From positions 1 through 7,060 of the forward strand of contig JAJDAX010000097.1 in the NCBI GenBank assembly GCA_029261615.1: 7,060 bases of DNA. Reading direction: 5' to 3'. Every line of letters starts with the position of its first letter. The stretch's first letter is position 1. This DNA comes from Nitrospinaceae bacterium. GTDB taxonomy: Bacteria > Nitrospinota > Nitrospinia > Nitrospinales > Nitrospinaceae. Shown here piece after piece: positions 6,348-7,060 of this stretch. The notes beneath the pieces were generated by a model. It searched no databases. It was given only the letters and a program-made list of their open reading frames with translations, and was not told the DNA's origin. Both the position numbers and the translations under genes were made by a program.

Positions 6348-7060
6348 ATGATGGAACGACGCATGGTCTTGTGCGTGGCCTGGTCGGAGTCATCGGGGCG
6401 CCGGACACGGGCAACCTGTTTCGGATCGAAGTCGAGCAGTTGCAGCCAGTCTTCCATGTTGGAGTCTGCAGGCAGAATGCTGTTGTCCTTGAATTCGACC
6501 CGAAGCGCATCAGTCAAATCATCGGCTTTGATGACCAGTTCTTCTCCATTGATGGCGCGTTCGATGGCGGTTTCCTTTGCGCGGCTGACGATGCCTTCGA
6601 GGATGGCGCCGGAGATGAAATCTTTCCAGTACAGTTTTTTGAAGTCACCGCTTCGAAGCGTCAGCACCAGCGCGACCTGTTCCTGCGTGCGGGCGAACAG
6701 TTTTTCCAGAAACAGATTGCTGACCTTTTCCAGACTGTCTTCCAACGGCAGGTTTGGCTTCAGATAAACTTTGAGGATGGCCTCGCAGTCGTCCCGGCTG
6801 GGCCGGCTGACTTTAATTTTTTTGTCGATGCGGCCGGGGCGTAAAATGGCAGGATCGATGAGATCTGGTCGGTTGGTTGCGAGGATCACCACCATGTCGC
6901 GTACTGATTGAATGCCGTCCATCTCCGCACAGAACATAGGCACCAACGTGTTGGAGATGTTGTGCCCGCGCATGGCTTGTCGCGTACCCAGTACCGATTC
7001 GGCTTCGTCGATAAAGATGAAAGGAAATTGACCTTTTTCTTTATAGTCGCGGGCCTTCTG
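6344..7060 (-). CDS. arc: Proteasomal AAA+ ATPase (ARC/Mpa type), C-terminal part, 5' end outside window
   Basis: This is the C-terminal 238 codons of the ring ATPase that unfolds modifier-tagged proteins and feeds them into the 20S proteasome in the cytosol. The frame is open to the window edge, so the Met at 6973 is internal and not the start. Seen in the visible fragment: Walker B FIFIDEAES (fragment residues 14-22), sensor-1 region ILATNRPDLIDPAILRPGR (about 59-77) with N63 and the arginine-finger pair R74/R77, then the small helical AAA lid. The tail (LPADSNMEDWLQLLDFD onward) resembles the Mpa C-terminal region (LPNTTNPDDWARI). Walker A, the OB domains and the N-terminal coiled coil are not in the window. 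The protein ends in RRSII and lacks the GQYL-like docking tail of mycobacterial Mpa. Its stop overlaps the dop start (ATGA). FtsH or p97-type AAA proteins are unlikely given the tail similarity and operon context. Confidence 0.93.
   Translation of the reverse strand, partial: QKARDYKEKGQFPFIFIDEAESVLGTRQAMRGHNISNTLVPMFCAEMDGIQSVRDMVVILATNRPDLIDPAILRPGRIDKKIKVSRPSRDDCEAILKVYLKPNLPLEDSLEKVSNLFLEKLFARTQEQVALVLTLRSGDFKKLYWKDFISGAILEGIVSRAKETAIERAINGEELVIKADDLTDALRVEFKDNSILPADSNMEDWLQLLDFDPKQVARVRRPDDSDQATHKTMRRSII

Noticed and set aside
5736..6767. Plus-strand open frame of 343 codons opposite dop and the ATPase
   Set aside because: It spans the antisense of two conserved genes and their junction, with no family motif; length alone is not evidence in this moderately GC-rich DNA.
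6344..6973. Treating Met at 6973 as the ATPase start
   Set aside because: The frame stays open to the window edge and the 29 upstream codons encode the Walker B motif, so that Met is internal.

Overview
The window carries an almost complete bacterial proteasome and protein-tagging operon, followed by a short HIT-nadA pair. All genes lie on the minus strand, so transcription runs from high to low coordinates. In transcription order they are: the C-terminal part of an ARC/Mpa-type proteasomal AAA ATPase (cut by the window end), dop, a 63-residue Pup-like modifier of the UBact type ending in RTGQ, prcB (20S beta), prcA (20S alpha), pafA (ligase), then an intergenic region of about 275 bp with a probable intrinsic terminator, then a HINT-like HIT protein and quinolinate synthase NadA.

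The layout suggests one tightly coupled operon. Four of the five junctions in the proteasome block are 4-bp ATGA stop/start overlaps; the fifth (prcB-prcA) is a 13-bp gap. The only strong Shine-Dalgarno sequence I find (AAGGAG, 8-nt spacer) belongs to the modifier gene. The parts should work as a cycle. Dop deamidates the C-terminal Gln of the modifier to Glu and can later remove the modifier. PafA uses ATP to join that Glu to lysines of target proteins. The ATPase recognises tagged proteins and threads them into the PrcA/PrcB 20S barrel, whose beta subunit carries the N-terminal-Thr protease site.

The gene order matches the actinobacterial Pup-proteasome locus (ATPase, dop, pup, prcB, prcA, pafA). 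The modifier is not a standard actinobacterial Pup: its tail is RTGQ, not a GGQ/GGE tail, which matches the UBact proteins described from Gram-negative phyla such as Nitrospirae and Nitrospinae. With the moderate GC content by eye, my best guess is an uncultured or marine Nitrospinota/Nitrospirota-like bacterium. This is inference; no taxonomic marker is present.

The rest is ordinary: coding density is high, there are no mobile genes, RNA genes or CRISPR arrays, and the only gene-free stretch is 1386-1660. It holds a terminator, a copy of a short interspersed-type repeat element and a small perfect palindrome. Positions 1-20 lie downstream of nadA and hold only an A/G-rich tail with no recognisable feature.
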